Source: Cyanobacteria bacterium M5B4 (GTDB lineage: Bacteria > Cyanobacteriota > Cyanobacteriia > Pseudanabaenales > Pseudanabaenaceae). From it: a stretch of DNA of 35,521 nucleotides. Where the stretch lies: the NCBI GenBank assembly GCA_002861535.1, contig PHFO01000008.1:1-35521 (forward strand), given 5' to 3'. Positions 7,307-13,745 of this stretch are shown here, in pieces; the stretch's first letter is position 1; each line of letters begins with the position of its first letter. The position numbers and the translations under genes were made by a program. The notes beneath the pieces are model-generated. The model searched no databases, was not told the DNA's origin, and saw only the letters and a list, made by a program, of their open reading frames with translations.

Positions 7307-8233
7307 ATGACAAAAAATGACAAAAAAGCAAAAAAACATAAAACCGATCGGGGAAGATTAGTTAAAGTGACGGCAATAGATTATCAGGCAACAGCAATGG
7401 CAATACAACTAGATTTAATATCCTCCCGAATGATCGAGGATGCCATCGATCGAAATGAACTGACTTTAGTATTTCAGCCCCAGAATTGTTTAGAGACCAA
7501 TTCCCTATTTGGCATCGAAGTTTTGACTAGGTGGAACTCATTAGAATTAGGCACGATCGACACCCAGCATTTTATTGAGATTTTAGAATCCTCTAGCTTA
7601 CTGCTAGTCAAGAAATTCCATGAATGGTTACTCAAAGAAACATTTACCCAGATGTCCTTGTGGCAAGATTTAGGTCTATCCGTACCGGTATTTATCAATT
7701 TTTCTAGCCGCTATTTACAGTGTAAAGATAGTTTAAGTTATATTCTATACTTGATTCAAGAATACAGAATTGATCCCCACTTTTTAGGCATTGAACTTAC
7801 AGAGACCGCTCCCATTACGCACAAAGATGAGATTTTCTTTGTTCTTTATCACCTTAATATGTTGGGCATTAAAATCTCTTTAGATGACTTTTGCACTTCC
7901 TATTGTTCTTTGGAATATCTCTGCGATCTGCCAGTGGATATGATCAAGCTGGATAAGCGTTTTGTCCATGGTCTTGTAGATGACTCTGGGGAAAGACGGG
8001 TTGCTATGACCACGATCGTGAACCATTTAATTACCATGGCACACCAGTTAGGCATAAAGGTTGTGGCAGAGGGCGTAGAAACGATCGAGCAGCTAGAATT
8101 AGTCACGGCTATGGGCTGTGATGCTTTTCAGGGATACCTCTTGAGCCGCCCTGTAGTCGCCCCAATTTTGCGGTTGATGTTGAGTAACCTTGTCACACAC
8201 AAGATGAGTTATTACCCAGCTTGTGCTGCCTAG
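7307..8233 (+). CDS. Stand-alone EAL-domain c-di-GMP phosphodiesterase
   Basis: A 308-residue protein that is essentially one EAL domain (about residues 43-300) with a short lysine-rich N-terminus and no membrane segment or sensor domain. EAL enzymes hydrolyse cyclic di-GMP to pGpG. The catalytic set is present: Glu71 (EVLTRW in place of EALxRW), Asn131 (FINFS), Glu163 (GIELTE), Asp193/Asp194 (LDDF), Lys214 (IKLDKRF), Glu255 (AEGVET) and Gln275 (FQGYLLSRP). It is therefore predicted to be active. Loop 6, usually DFGTGYSSL, reads DFCTSYCSL, which could alter dimerisation or activity. The next gene starts 33 bases downstream on the same strand, so it may be co-transcribed with the ferredoxin/V4R block. 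The start is uncertain, because a clear Shine-Dalgarno is missing and an internal ATG at codon 31 is possible. Confidence 0.93.
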   Translation: MTKNDKKAKKHKTDRGRLVKVTAIDYQATAMAIQLDLISSRMIEDAIDRNELTLVFQPQNCLETNSLFGIEVLTRWNSLELGTIDTQHFIEILESSSLLLVKKFHEWLLKETFTQMSLWQDLGLSVPVFINFSSRYLQCKDSLSYILYLIQEYRIDPHFLGIELTETAPITHKDEIFFVLYHLNMLGIKISLDDFCTSYCSLEYLCDLPVDMIKLDKRFVHGLVDDSGERRVAMTTIVNHLITMAHQLGIKVVAEGVETIEQLELVTAMGCDAFQGYLLSRPVVAPILRLMLSNLVTHKMSYYPACAA

Positions 8234-8266
8234 TTTTGCCCTTTTATTATTTTTGAGAAGAACACC

Positions 8267-9274
8267 ATGAGTAAACTACTAACTTCTAATCCTTCTGGAA
8301 CTAAGCCCCCTCCTAATTCCAAAATTAGGATTGTCGTAGCTGAATCAGACACAGTTATTTTGTCCCAGTTGCTGGAAACTCTGGAAGGAATGGGCAAATG
8401 GGTTATCTATCCCTGTTCTGAATATAAAGAACTTTACAATACCCTCGCCCAGGGCAGTCCCGACCTTTTGCTTTTAGGTAATGTCAATCAGGGGAGTTGT
8501 TTTGACATCTGTCGTCAATGTCAGAAAGACTACGAACATCTGCCGATCGTGTTAATTTCCCACGAAACAAAGGTTCCAGACTTCTACCGTCAATGGGTAT
8601 CTGAGAAAGGGTTTGGGGATGTTGTCAGTAGCGCCCCCACTTGTCGATCGGAATTTATCAGTGTCATTCAAAATATCGTCGGTGTAATTCAGGCACAAAA
8701 ACAAGCCCAGTCTTTCAGTCCTTCTCCTCAAGAGGAAGATGCTCCTAGCTTGTTTTTAGAAATTGATGGTACTCCCACCAAAGCGAAGGAAGGAGCTAGG
8801 TTACTCAGTGTGCTGTTGGCCAACCACGTTAAAGTGCTCAAAGCCTGTGGCGGGCAGGGGCGATGCGCTACCTGTCACGTCTATGTTAATCAAGGTATGG
8901 AATGCCTAACGCCACCGACGGAGCAAGAAAAACTGACTCTGAGTCTGATGAAGATTGAGCGGGAAAACGCTCGTCTTGCCTGTCAATGCCGTGTCATCGG
9001 TAATGGCGTTGCTCTGGAAGTGCCGAAGGGTAAATACGTCGGCTCAGAAGCAGAACTAGAGTCTTTAGTCGGTAAGAAAGCCCAACAGACTATCATTCAC
9101 CCCATTACCGGGGAAGTCTTGGTTCGAGAAGGTAAGCTCATTCTCCGATCGGCATTGGAAAAGATGCAAGAGGTGAATCAACAATTCGAGAAAGAGATGG
9201 CAACAATGCTCTCTCGCAAACCCAATCTTCCCGCTAAAGAAAAAAACAAAGTGACCAGGAGGAATGAACAATGA
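8267..9274 (+). CDS. Degenerate receiver-2Fe-2S ferredoxin fusion (PAP-type ferredoxin, Slr0148-like)
   Basis: A 335-residue fusion. Residues 20-142 have the receiver (REC) fold pattern, but the phospho-acceptor is Gly71 (PDLLLLGN where PDLxLLD is usual), the second acidic residue is Ser27 and the conserved Lys is Ser122, so it cannot be phosphorylated in the normal way. Residues 162-258 are a 2Fe-2S ferredoxin with ligands Cys194, Cys200, Cys203 and Cys239. The C-x5-C-x2-C spacing is of the adrenodoxin type rather than the plant type (C-x4-C-x2-C) of photosynthetic PetF. A basic tail (260-335) with HPITGEVLVREGK and a helical stretch follows. It ends in an ATGA overlap with the first V4R gene. 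In Synechocystis the ferredoxin of the PAP locus (slr0148) lies after the V4R genes; here it leads the block. Its likely role is redox sensing or electron transfer during photosystem assembly, by inference. Confidence 0.85.
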   Translation: MSKLLTSNPSGTKPPPNSKIRIVVAESDTVILSQLLETLEGMGKWVIYPCSEYKELYNTLAQGSPDLLLLGNVNQGSCFDICRQCQKDYEHLPIVLISHETKVPDFYRQWVSEKGFGDVVSSAPTCRSEFISVIQNIVGVIQAQKQAQSFSPSPQEEDAPSLFLEIDGTPTKAKEGARLLSVLLANHVKVLKACGGQGRCATCHVYVNQGMECLTPPTEQEKLTLSLMKIERENARLACQCRVIGNGVALEVPKGKYVGSEAELESLVGKKAQQTIIHPITGEVLVREGKLILRSALEKMQEVNQQFEKEMATMLSRKPNLPAKEKNKVTRRNEQ

Positions 9275-10005
9275 CAGAAGTAATTACTCAGATGCCCGTC
9301 TTCAAAACGCCGCCGATTCCCATGCCCTCTGTATGGAAGGTTTGTCATTACAATCATCATACCTTTTTTCAATTTGACATGAAAAAGGGAGAAATCCAAG
9401 ACTACCATCATCAACGCAATATCTTGGTGGGGGAAGACTTCATTGTGGCATTGCTCAAAGGTCTGGAACATGAAGTAGGAGAATCGGCGGGTTGGTTGCT
9501 TTACACGATCGGGTACAATTGGGGTAAAGCAGACGCGATCGAGTTTGACAAGTGGTTTTACGAATTTTATCACCTCACCCTGCAAACAGCGAATCTGCAC
9601 TTTGCTTTAGAAACATGGTGGTGGCCCCTCACAGCCCAGGGTTGGGGGACATGGAAAGTAGATTTAACTTCTTTGAAAGAGGGTTTTATCTTTGTTGATC
9701 TATTTGATTCTGCCGTTGCTAAGACTTTAGGTTATGTGGGTAAACCTGTTTGTCATCTTTACGCCGGTCTGATTGCGGGCTTTTTCTCGGCAGTATTTGA
9801 CAAAAATCTCAGTGGAACAGAAGTGCAATGTTATGCCATGGGCAATGATTTTTGCCGCTTCTTAGTCGGCTCAGAAAAACGCATCCGTGCCACCGAGTTC
9901 TGGTTATCATCAGGGGCAACTGTTGCTGATATTGAAGCCAGATTTGCTAGCCAAGAAATTGCGGCAGACCTTGAACTTTTAGTATCAGGAGATTACAATG
10001 AATAG
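9271..10005 (+). CDS. V4R-domain protein, Slr0144-like (PAP cluster)
   Basis: A 244-residue soluble protein with a V4R (4-vinyl reductase) domain across about residues 55-200. V4R domains occur in bacteriochlorophyll-related proteins and in sensors that bind small hydrophobic or porphyrin-like ligands. Three conserved cysteines are present: Cys161 (PVCHLYAGLIAG), Cys187 and Cys195 (CYAMGNDFCRFLVG), the usual V4R putative metal or ligand site. The order V4R - small protein - phycobiliprotein-like - V4R matches slr0144 to slr0147 of Synechocystis, a locus reported to improve photosystem II assembly. The gene overlaps the ferredoxin-fusion gene upstream (ATGA) and the next gene by 8 bases, so translation is probably coupled along the operon. 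Confidence 0.9.
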   Translation: MTEVITQMPVFKTPPIPMPSVWKVCHYNHHTFFQFDMKKGEIQDYHHQRNILVGEDFIVALLKGLEHEVGESAGWLLYTIGYNWGKADAIEFDKWFYEFYHLTLQTANLHFALETWWWPLTAQGWGTWKVDLTSLKEGFIFVDLFDSAVAKTLGYVGKPVCHLYAGLIAGFFSAVFDKNLSGTEVQCYAMGNDFCRFLVGSEKRIRATEFWLSSGATVADIEARFASQEIAADLELLVSGDYNE

Positions 10006-10348
10006 AGATTTCCGTCAATGGCTTAGGGGAATTTGGACTAGTTTCTGCCGCTGGTGGAAACGTCTTACACAGCCTAATCGTAAAACAGCAAGAGGCAATA
10101 TTCTTTTTACGCCAATTAAGTTGTGGTCGCCTAAGCAACCGAACAACAGTGTTGGTCTTTGGGAAGGTTGCCACCCCGAAATGCAGATTAGCAATGTAAT
10201 TGGAGTAGAGCAATTCCGCAACGCGCCGTTTTTACCGATTGATAATTTGATGTCTCAAGTGCAGTGGCGGATGCCTAAATCATCCCGCAAAGCTACAGCA
10301 GGTGATGTCACGATCGGTTCTATCAAGTCAGATATTCAATGGGATTAG
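9998..10348 (+). CDS. Small PAP-cluster protein of unknown function (Slr0145 position)
   Basis: A 116-residue protein that I recognise only by its place between the first V4R gene and the phycobiliprotein-like gene, the position of slr0145 in Synechocystis. The N-terminus is basic and tryptophan-rich (FRQWLRGIWTSFCRWWKR), which could form an amphipathic helix that lies on a membrane. No full transmembrane segment or known motif is visible. The rest includes FTPIKLWSPKQ and VQWRMPKSSRK and ends with an acidic DIQWD. It overlaps the preceding gene by 8 bases and is followed after 15 bases, with an AAGGAG ribosome site, by the next gene. This makes it a real co-translated gene rather than a chance frame. 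Confidence 0.75.
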   Translation: MNRDFRQWLRGIWTSFCRWWKRLTQPNRKTARGNILFTPIKLWSPKQPNNSVGLWEGCHPEMQISNVIGVEQFRNAPFLPIDNLMSQVQWRMPKSSRKATAGDVTIGSIKSDIQWD

Positions 10349-10363
10349 TTAAGGAGAAAAACT

Positions 10364-10837
10364 ATGCTTACTTTATTAGAAAATGTCCTCGATCGAGCAG
10401 ATGGTACCTATGTTAGTGCCCAGGATTTACGCTTAATTGAACAGTCCCTTTCCTCTTGGCACGATCGCCGGGATGCCTATACCGCAATTCAGGTCAATGA
10501 AGGGGCTATTATTCGTCGGGCGTTGGAACTAATGCAAGACAGCGATCGTTTTGCAGCTAAACCCCTGAACAACCTAGGAGTCGATCGGTGTCAGAGAGAC
10601 ATGCTCCTGGGACTCCGTTCCTGCGCCCTTGCCATGCTCTTAGAAGACCAAGACCTACTGAAAGACCGCATCCTTTATTGGCAACAAAACATCTTTCAAG
10701 CAATGAACCTTAACTATCAAGGCTACAAGTTCATGTGGCAAGCGATGCGGTCAGTATTGACAGAAAAACAAGCAGAACTGATGAAACCCTATCTCCGTAC
10801 TGCCCACGAACTGATGAGCGGTGAAACTGTTGCTTAA
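10364..10837 (+). CDS. Phycobiliprotein-like protein of the PAP cluster (Slr0146-like)
   Basis: A 157-residue all-helical protein with the globin-like phycobiliprotein fold and about the length of an allophycocyanin subunit. The segment DRCQRDMLLGLRSCALAMLL (about residues 75-94) corresponds to the phycobiliprotein segment CLRDxxxxLRYxxYAML. The bilin-attachment cysteine is present as Cys76, with the Arg-Asp pair (R78/D79) that normally contacts the chromophore. Usual light-harvesting subunits share more of the linker-contacting sequence, so this is a divergent family member. It matches slr0146 by position and type. A bilin or chlorophyll-precursor carrier role during photosystem assembly is plausible but inferred. 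Whether it binds pigment must be tested. A strong AAGGAG site precedes the ATG. Confidence 0.85.
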   Translation: MLTLLENVLDRADGTYVSAQDLRLIEQSLSSWHDRRDAYTAIQVNEGAIIRRALELMQDSDRFAAKPLNNLGVDRCQRDMLLGLRSCALAMLLEDQDLLKDRILYWQQNIFQAMNLNYQGYKFMWQAMRSVLTEKQAELMKPYLRTAHELMSGETVA

Positions 10838-10893
10838 TCTGCCAGTCTTTTTTCTATTCCATTGTTTATGAACTAATTACTTTAGAGGTTTTT

Positions 10894-11520
10894 ATGTTAA
10901 CAGACATGAGGCGGGAACCAGTACCCGCAAGTTTTTTTAATCCTAGAAGCTATGTCAAATCTAATCCCGCTACCGGGTTGCTCCATTCCCGCCAAGGCAA
11001 TCGTCTTTTGGCAATACCAGAAATTCTGATGGACAGCATCTTTCATACTTTGGCAGAAGAAGCAGGAGAAGCATCGCAATTGGCTCTTTATACCTTTGGC
11101 TTTAGTTGGGGTAAGTCTTTCTTTCAACGGGTAAAGAAGGAAACAGAAGTCTATTTTGCTACTCCTTTATCCCAAATGATCGCAGCCGACTTTTTTGCCA
11201 CTATGCAACAGGCGTGGGCAGTTCATGGTCTAGGAAAACCGATCGTTGATTTTAGTTTTTGTAAGAAGGGCATTTTAATTGTCACGATCGAAAATTCGGG
11301 AATTTCCACCGCCCAGACTGGGTTTGACCTGGAGGCAGGATTTTTGGGAGGGTGGTTTGCTGCCCAGACCCATCAGGACCTGCGGGGTTGCTTGGGCGAT
11401 CGCAGTAAGTTTCCCCGCCGTGCCCAGTACCTGATCGGAGGCAGTAGTCATATTCTTGATCTGCAAGAAAAACATCTCAACAAGGGTAAGACTACGCCCT
11501 CTATCATTCCCCATCTTTAG
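10894..11520 (+). CDS. Second V4R-domain protein, Slr0147-like (PAP cluster)
   Basis: A 208-residue V4R protein, paralogous to the one at 9271. Both share an EEAGEAS/HEVGESA segment followed by LYTFGFSWGK or LYTIGYNWGK. The metal or ligand cysteines are mostly lost here: only Cys166 (LRGCLGDRSKFPRR) remains where the other copy has a Cys-x7-Cys pair, so it may have a structural or regulatory rather than ligand-binding role. It is the last gene of the block, 56 bases after the phycobiliprotein-like gene and with an AGAGG ribosome site. It faces the pstS-like gene tail to tail with a 47-base gap. Confidence 0.85.
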   Translation: MLTDMRREPVPASFFNPRSYVKSNPATGLLHSRQGNRLLAIPEILMDSIFHTLAEEAGEASQLALYTFGFSWGKSFFQRVKKETEVYFATPLSQMIAADFFATMQQAWAVHGLGKPIVDFSFCKKGILIVTIENSGISTAQTGFDLEAGFLGGWFAAQTHQDLRGCLGDRSKFPRRAQYLIGGSSHILDLQEKHLNKGKTTPSIIPHL

Positions 11521-11567
11521 TCAGAACTTGAATCCTCCCGTGATGTCTGGGTTTGTCGAGCCTTCAA

Positions 11568-12614
11568 TCAAGGCATGACTTGGGCAAGGGCGCTCTGCAC
11601 CCTCGGTACTAATTGACTACTGAGGGGGACAAAACTCAGTTCCTCTGCGAACTGTTGCCCTGTGGTGAGACACCAGGAGAGAACATCTTTTAGGGCGCGG
11701 CTTTGGGTGCTGTCGTTGTAGGTTTTGTAGACTAAAATCCAGGAGTAGGTCACGATCGGGTAGGCATTCGCCCCGGGGGGATCGGGAATAAAACCTAATA
11801 AATTGTCTGGCAGCTCTAGGGTACTGATGGCTTCGGTGACGGTAGCAGTATCCGACCTGAGATAGTTGCCGCTTTTGTTTTCTAATTTTGCCGTGCTTAG
11901 TTTGTTTTGCATCGCATAGGTAGATTCTAAATAACCGATCGTACCCACCTGCTGGGACACCTGGGCGGTGACTCCTTCATTGCCCCTACTGCCGATCGTG
12001 CCCTCTGGCCACTCTACCGCAGTGCCCGAACCTACCCGCTCTTGCCATTCTGGATTGATCGCACTCAAGTGCTGGGTAAAAATCCCCGTCGTGCCACTGG
12101 CATCCGATCGGCGGATCACAAAAATTTCTTGATCGGGTAAATCCATACCCGGATTGTCCTGCTGGATTAGGGGGTCATTCCAGCGCTTAATCTTGCCCAA
12201 AAATAATTCCCCGTAAGTCGCCCGCGACAACTTTAGATCAGTGATCCCAGGCAAATTGTAAGCTAGAACAATACTGCCGATCGTGACTGGGAGCATAATC
12301 ACGCCCCGATCGACCTGTTTAATTTCCTCTGGGGTCATACCCACATCACTAGCCCCAAAGTCTACCGTCTGGGTCTGAAACTGCCGCACCCCCGCCACAC
12401 TGCCGATCGATTGGTAGCTCACCTGCACATTGGGAAACAGTTTGTTATATTCCTGGAACCACTTAAAGTAGAGGGGAGCCGGCAGGGTTGCTCCTGCCCC
12501 AGTCAGAGAAACTAAACTGGGAGGAGGCTCTACAGTAGGATTTTCCGATCGAGTGCACCCCCATAACGTCCCCAACGCCACAGACCCATACAAAAAATTA
12601 CGGCGTGAACCCAT
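11568..12614 (-). CDS. pstS: Phosphate ABC transporter substrate-binding lipoprotein (PstS)
   Basis: A 348-residue periplasmic phosphate-binding protein. Family features are LTGAGATLPAPLYFKWFQEY near the N-terminus of the mature protein, SDVGMTPEEI, and the phosphate-loop region RRSDASGTTGIFTQHL. I start at the ATG at 12614 because AAGGAAG lies about 10 bases upstream and the protein then opens with a signal. The frame continues 12 codons further without signal-like sequence. The signal contains twin arginines (SRRNFLY) and the lipobox-like LWGC, so it may be a Tat-exported lipoprotein with Cys20 lipidated. No pstCAB genes follow in the window. It lies 38 bases after the ComFB gene on the same strand. 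No convincing Pho box is seen upstream. Confidence 0.93.
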   Translation of the reverse strand: MGSRRNFLYGSVALGTLWGCTRSENPTVEPPPSLVSLTGAGATLPAPLYFKWFQEYNKLFPNVQVSYQSIGSVAGVRQFQTQTVDFGASDVGMTPEEIKQVDRGVIMLPVTIGSIVLAYNLPGITDLKLSRATYGELFLGKIKRWNDPLIQQDNPGMDLPDQEIFVIRRSDASGTTGIFTQHLSAINPEWQERVGSGTAVEWPEGTIGSRGNEGVTAQVSQQVGTIGYLESTYAMQNKLSTAKLENKSGNYLRSDTATVTEAISTLELPDNLLGFIPDPPGANAYPIVTYSWILVYKTYNDSTQSRALKDVLSWCLTTGQQFAEELSFVPLSSQLVPRVQSALAQVMP

Positions 12615-12652
12615 ACTAATTTCTTCCTTGCGTCGGGGGTAGTGTAACAAAA

Positions 12653-13618
12653 TTAACCATTTTCTGCCACAGGAGTAATTCGTTGCCAGTCCAATTCTCC
12701 CGTCAAGCGTAACCGATCGATTGCTTCTAAAATCATGCTATGGCTATTTTCCCAAGTTATGTCCTTGCGTTTGAGCATCCAGTTCACCCTGGTGATTCCC
12801 TCCTGCCGTTCCTGGCGGATCTTCTGAAACAGCAGGGGAGGGACAGCAAAATTCTTGCTCGCCTCTTGCCCGATCGTGATTACTGCCCTAGTTACAACCT
12901 CAGCAATCTGGGAGCCAATTTGCATCCGGCTGTGGTAGCGCAACCGTTTTAAGCCCTGATCGGTAGTGGCATACATGGGGGGCAAGCAGTTTAGAGCAAC
13001 CGCCACCACTTCATCTACCCGAATCAGGCGGGCATAGGGAGCCAACTTGGGGGGCAGAGTCTCCAGACGACTGACACTGAGGCGATGGACTAACTGCTCA
13101 ATGCCATGCACCATCTTCATAGTCGCCGGCAACAGATAGTCCTCATAGTCAGCACTAGATGCCAATTGCTCCGTTTCTTCCTTTCGTGTCACCACCATCT
13201 TGATTGACGGCGTGCCCGACGATCGGTTAATCCCCAGAAGACAAGTTTCTAAAGTTTGGGGCAGTTCTGACCAAGTCATTTGCGGCTTTTTTAATAGTTC
13301 CCGCAGGCGCAGCAGGCTCAACATCGGGGTAAGCAATTCTCCGGTAGACAGGGGAGTAACCGACTCCAGGCGCGGTTTGCGTGCTTGCAAGATTCCCTGG
13401 TACACCACCTCTGCGATCTTTTCCCCCATCCTCTGGGGAAAGAGTTGGCGGTGTGCCTCCCATTCTGCTTCCCGCGCAATAAATAGAGGGGGAATTCGAT
13501 TGAGACTGTAGGCGACGACATCCGCTATAGAGATAGTGCTTTTAGCTCCGCCTTTTTGTAATTGACGATTAGCTTCTTCATACACTAGGGGCAGCAGTAC
13601 ATTACGGCAGCATTCCAT
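12653..13618 (-). CDS. Tandem ComFB-domain protein, predicted c-di-GMP receptor
   Basis: A 321-residue protein with two ComFB (late competence) domains. The first spans about residues 5-80 (LVYEEANRQL, then IADVVAYSLNRIPPLFIARE and KIAEVVYQGI). The second spans about 160-255 (RVDEVVAVALNCLPPMYATT and QIAEVVTRAV). The repeated DVVAxxLNxxPP(L/M)(F/Y) core is diagnostic. In cyanobacteria, single-domain ComFB proteins have recently been described as c-di-GMP receptors (CdgR in Anabaena and related proteins), so this is a plausible double receptor. The linker and C-terminal tail (260-321, RVNWMLKRKDITWE) have no recognised domain. It is the first gene of a leftward pair with pstS, and an EAL phosphodiesterase lies about 4.4 kb away on the other strand. 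Ligand binding is inferred from family membership. Confidence 0.85.
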   Translation of the reverse strand: MECCRNVLLPLVYEEANRQLQKGGAKSTISIADVVAYSLNRIPPLFIAREAEWEAHRQLFPQRMGEKIAEVVYQGILQARKPRLESVTPLSTGELLTPMLSLLRLRELLKKPQMTWSELPQTLETCLLGINRSSGTPSIKMVVTRKEETEQLASSADYEDYLLPATMKMVHGIEQLVHRLSVSRLETLPPKLAPYARLIRVDEVVAVALNCLPPMYATTDQGLKRLRYHSRMQIGSQIAEVVTRAVITIGQEASKNFAVPPLLFQKIRQERQEGITRVNWMLKRKDITWENSHSMILEAIDRLRLTGELDWQRITPVAENG

Positions 13619-13745
13619 TTACTGATTAACAAGCAAGCGATATTTTGAATATACCATCTTTAATCTCCCGCAATAATTTTAATCGACGACGAAATCCCCC
13701 CTAATAAAATAAGCTAAACTAAAGAAAATATCTCTAAAAATAACC

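Noticed and set aside
9178-9600. A 140-codon open frame on the minus strand opposite the ferredoxin/V4R junction
   Set aside because: It overlaps two well-supported genes in coupled order and shows no domain; an antisense shadow.
12740-13521. Several open frames on both strands within the ComFB gene
   Set aside because: They are shadows in other frames. The ComFB repeats settle the coding frame.
13619-13745. Possible Pho box upstream of the ComFB/pstS pair (TTTAAT-type repeats)
   Set aside because: The two TTTAAT stretches are not spaced as the 11-base Pho repeats and lack the CTTAACC core.
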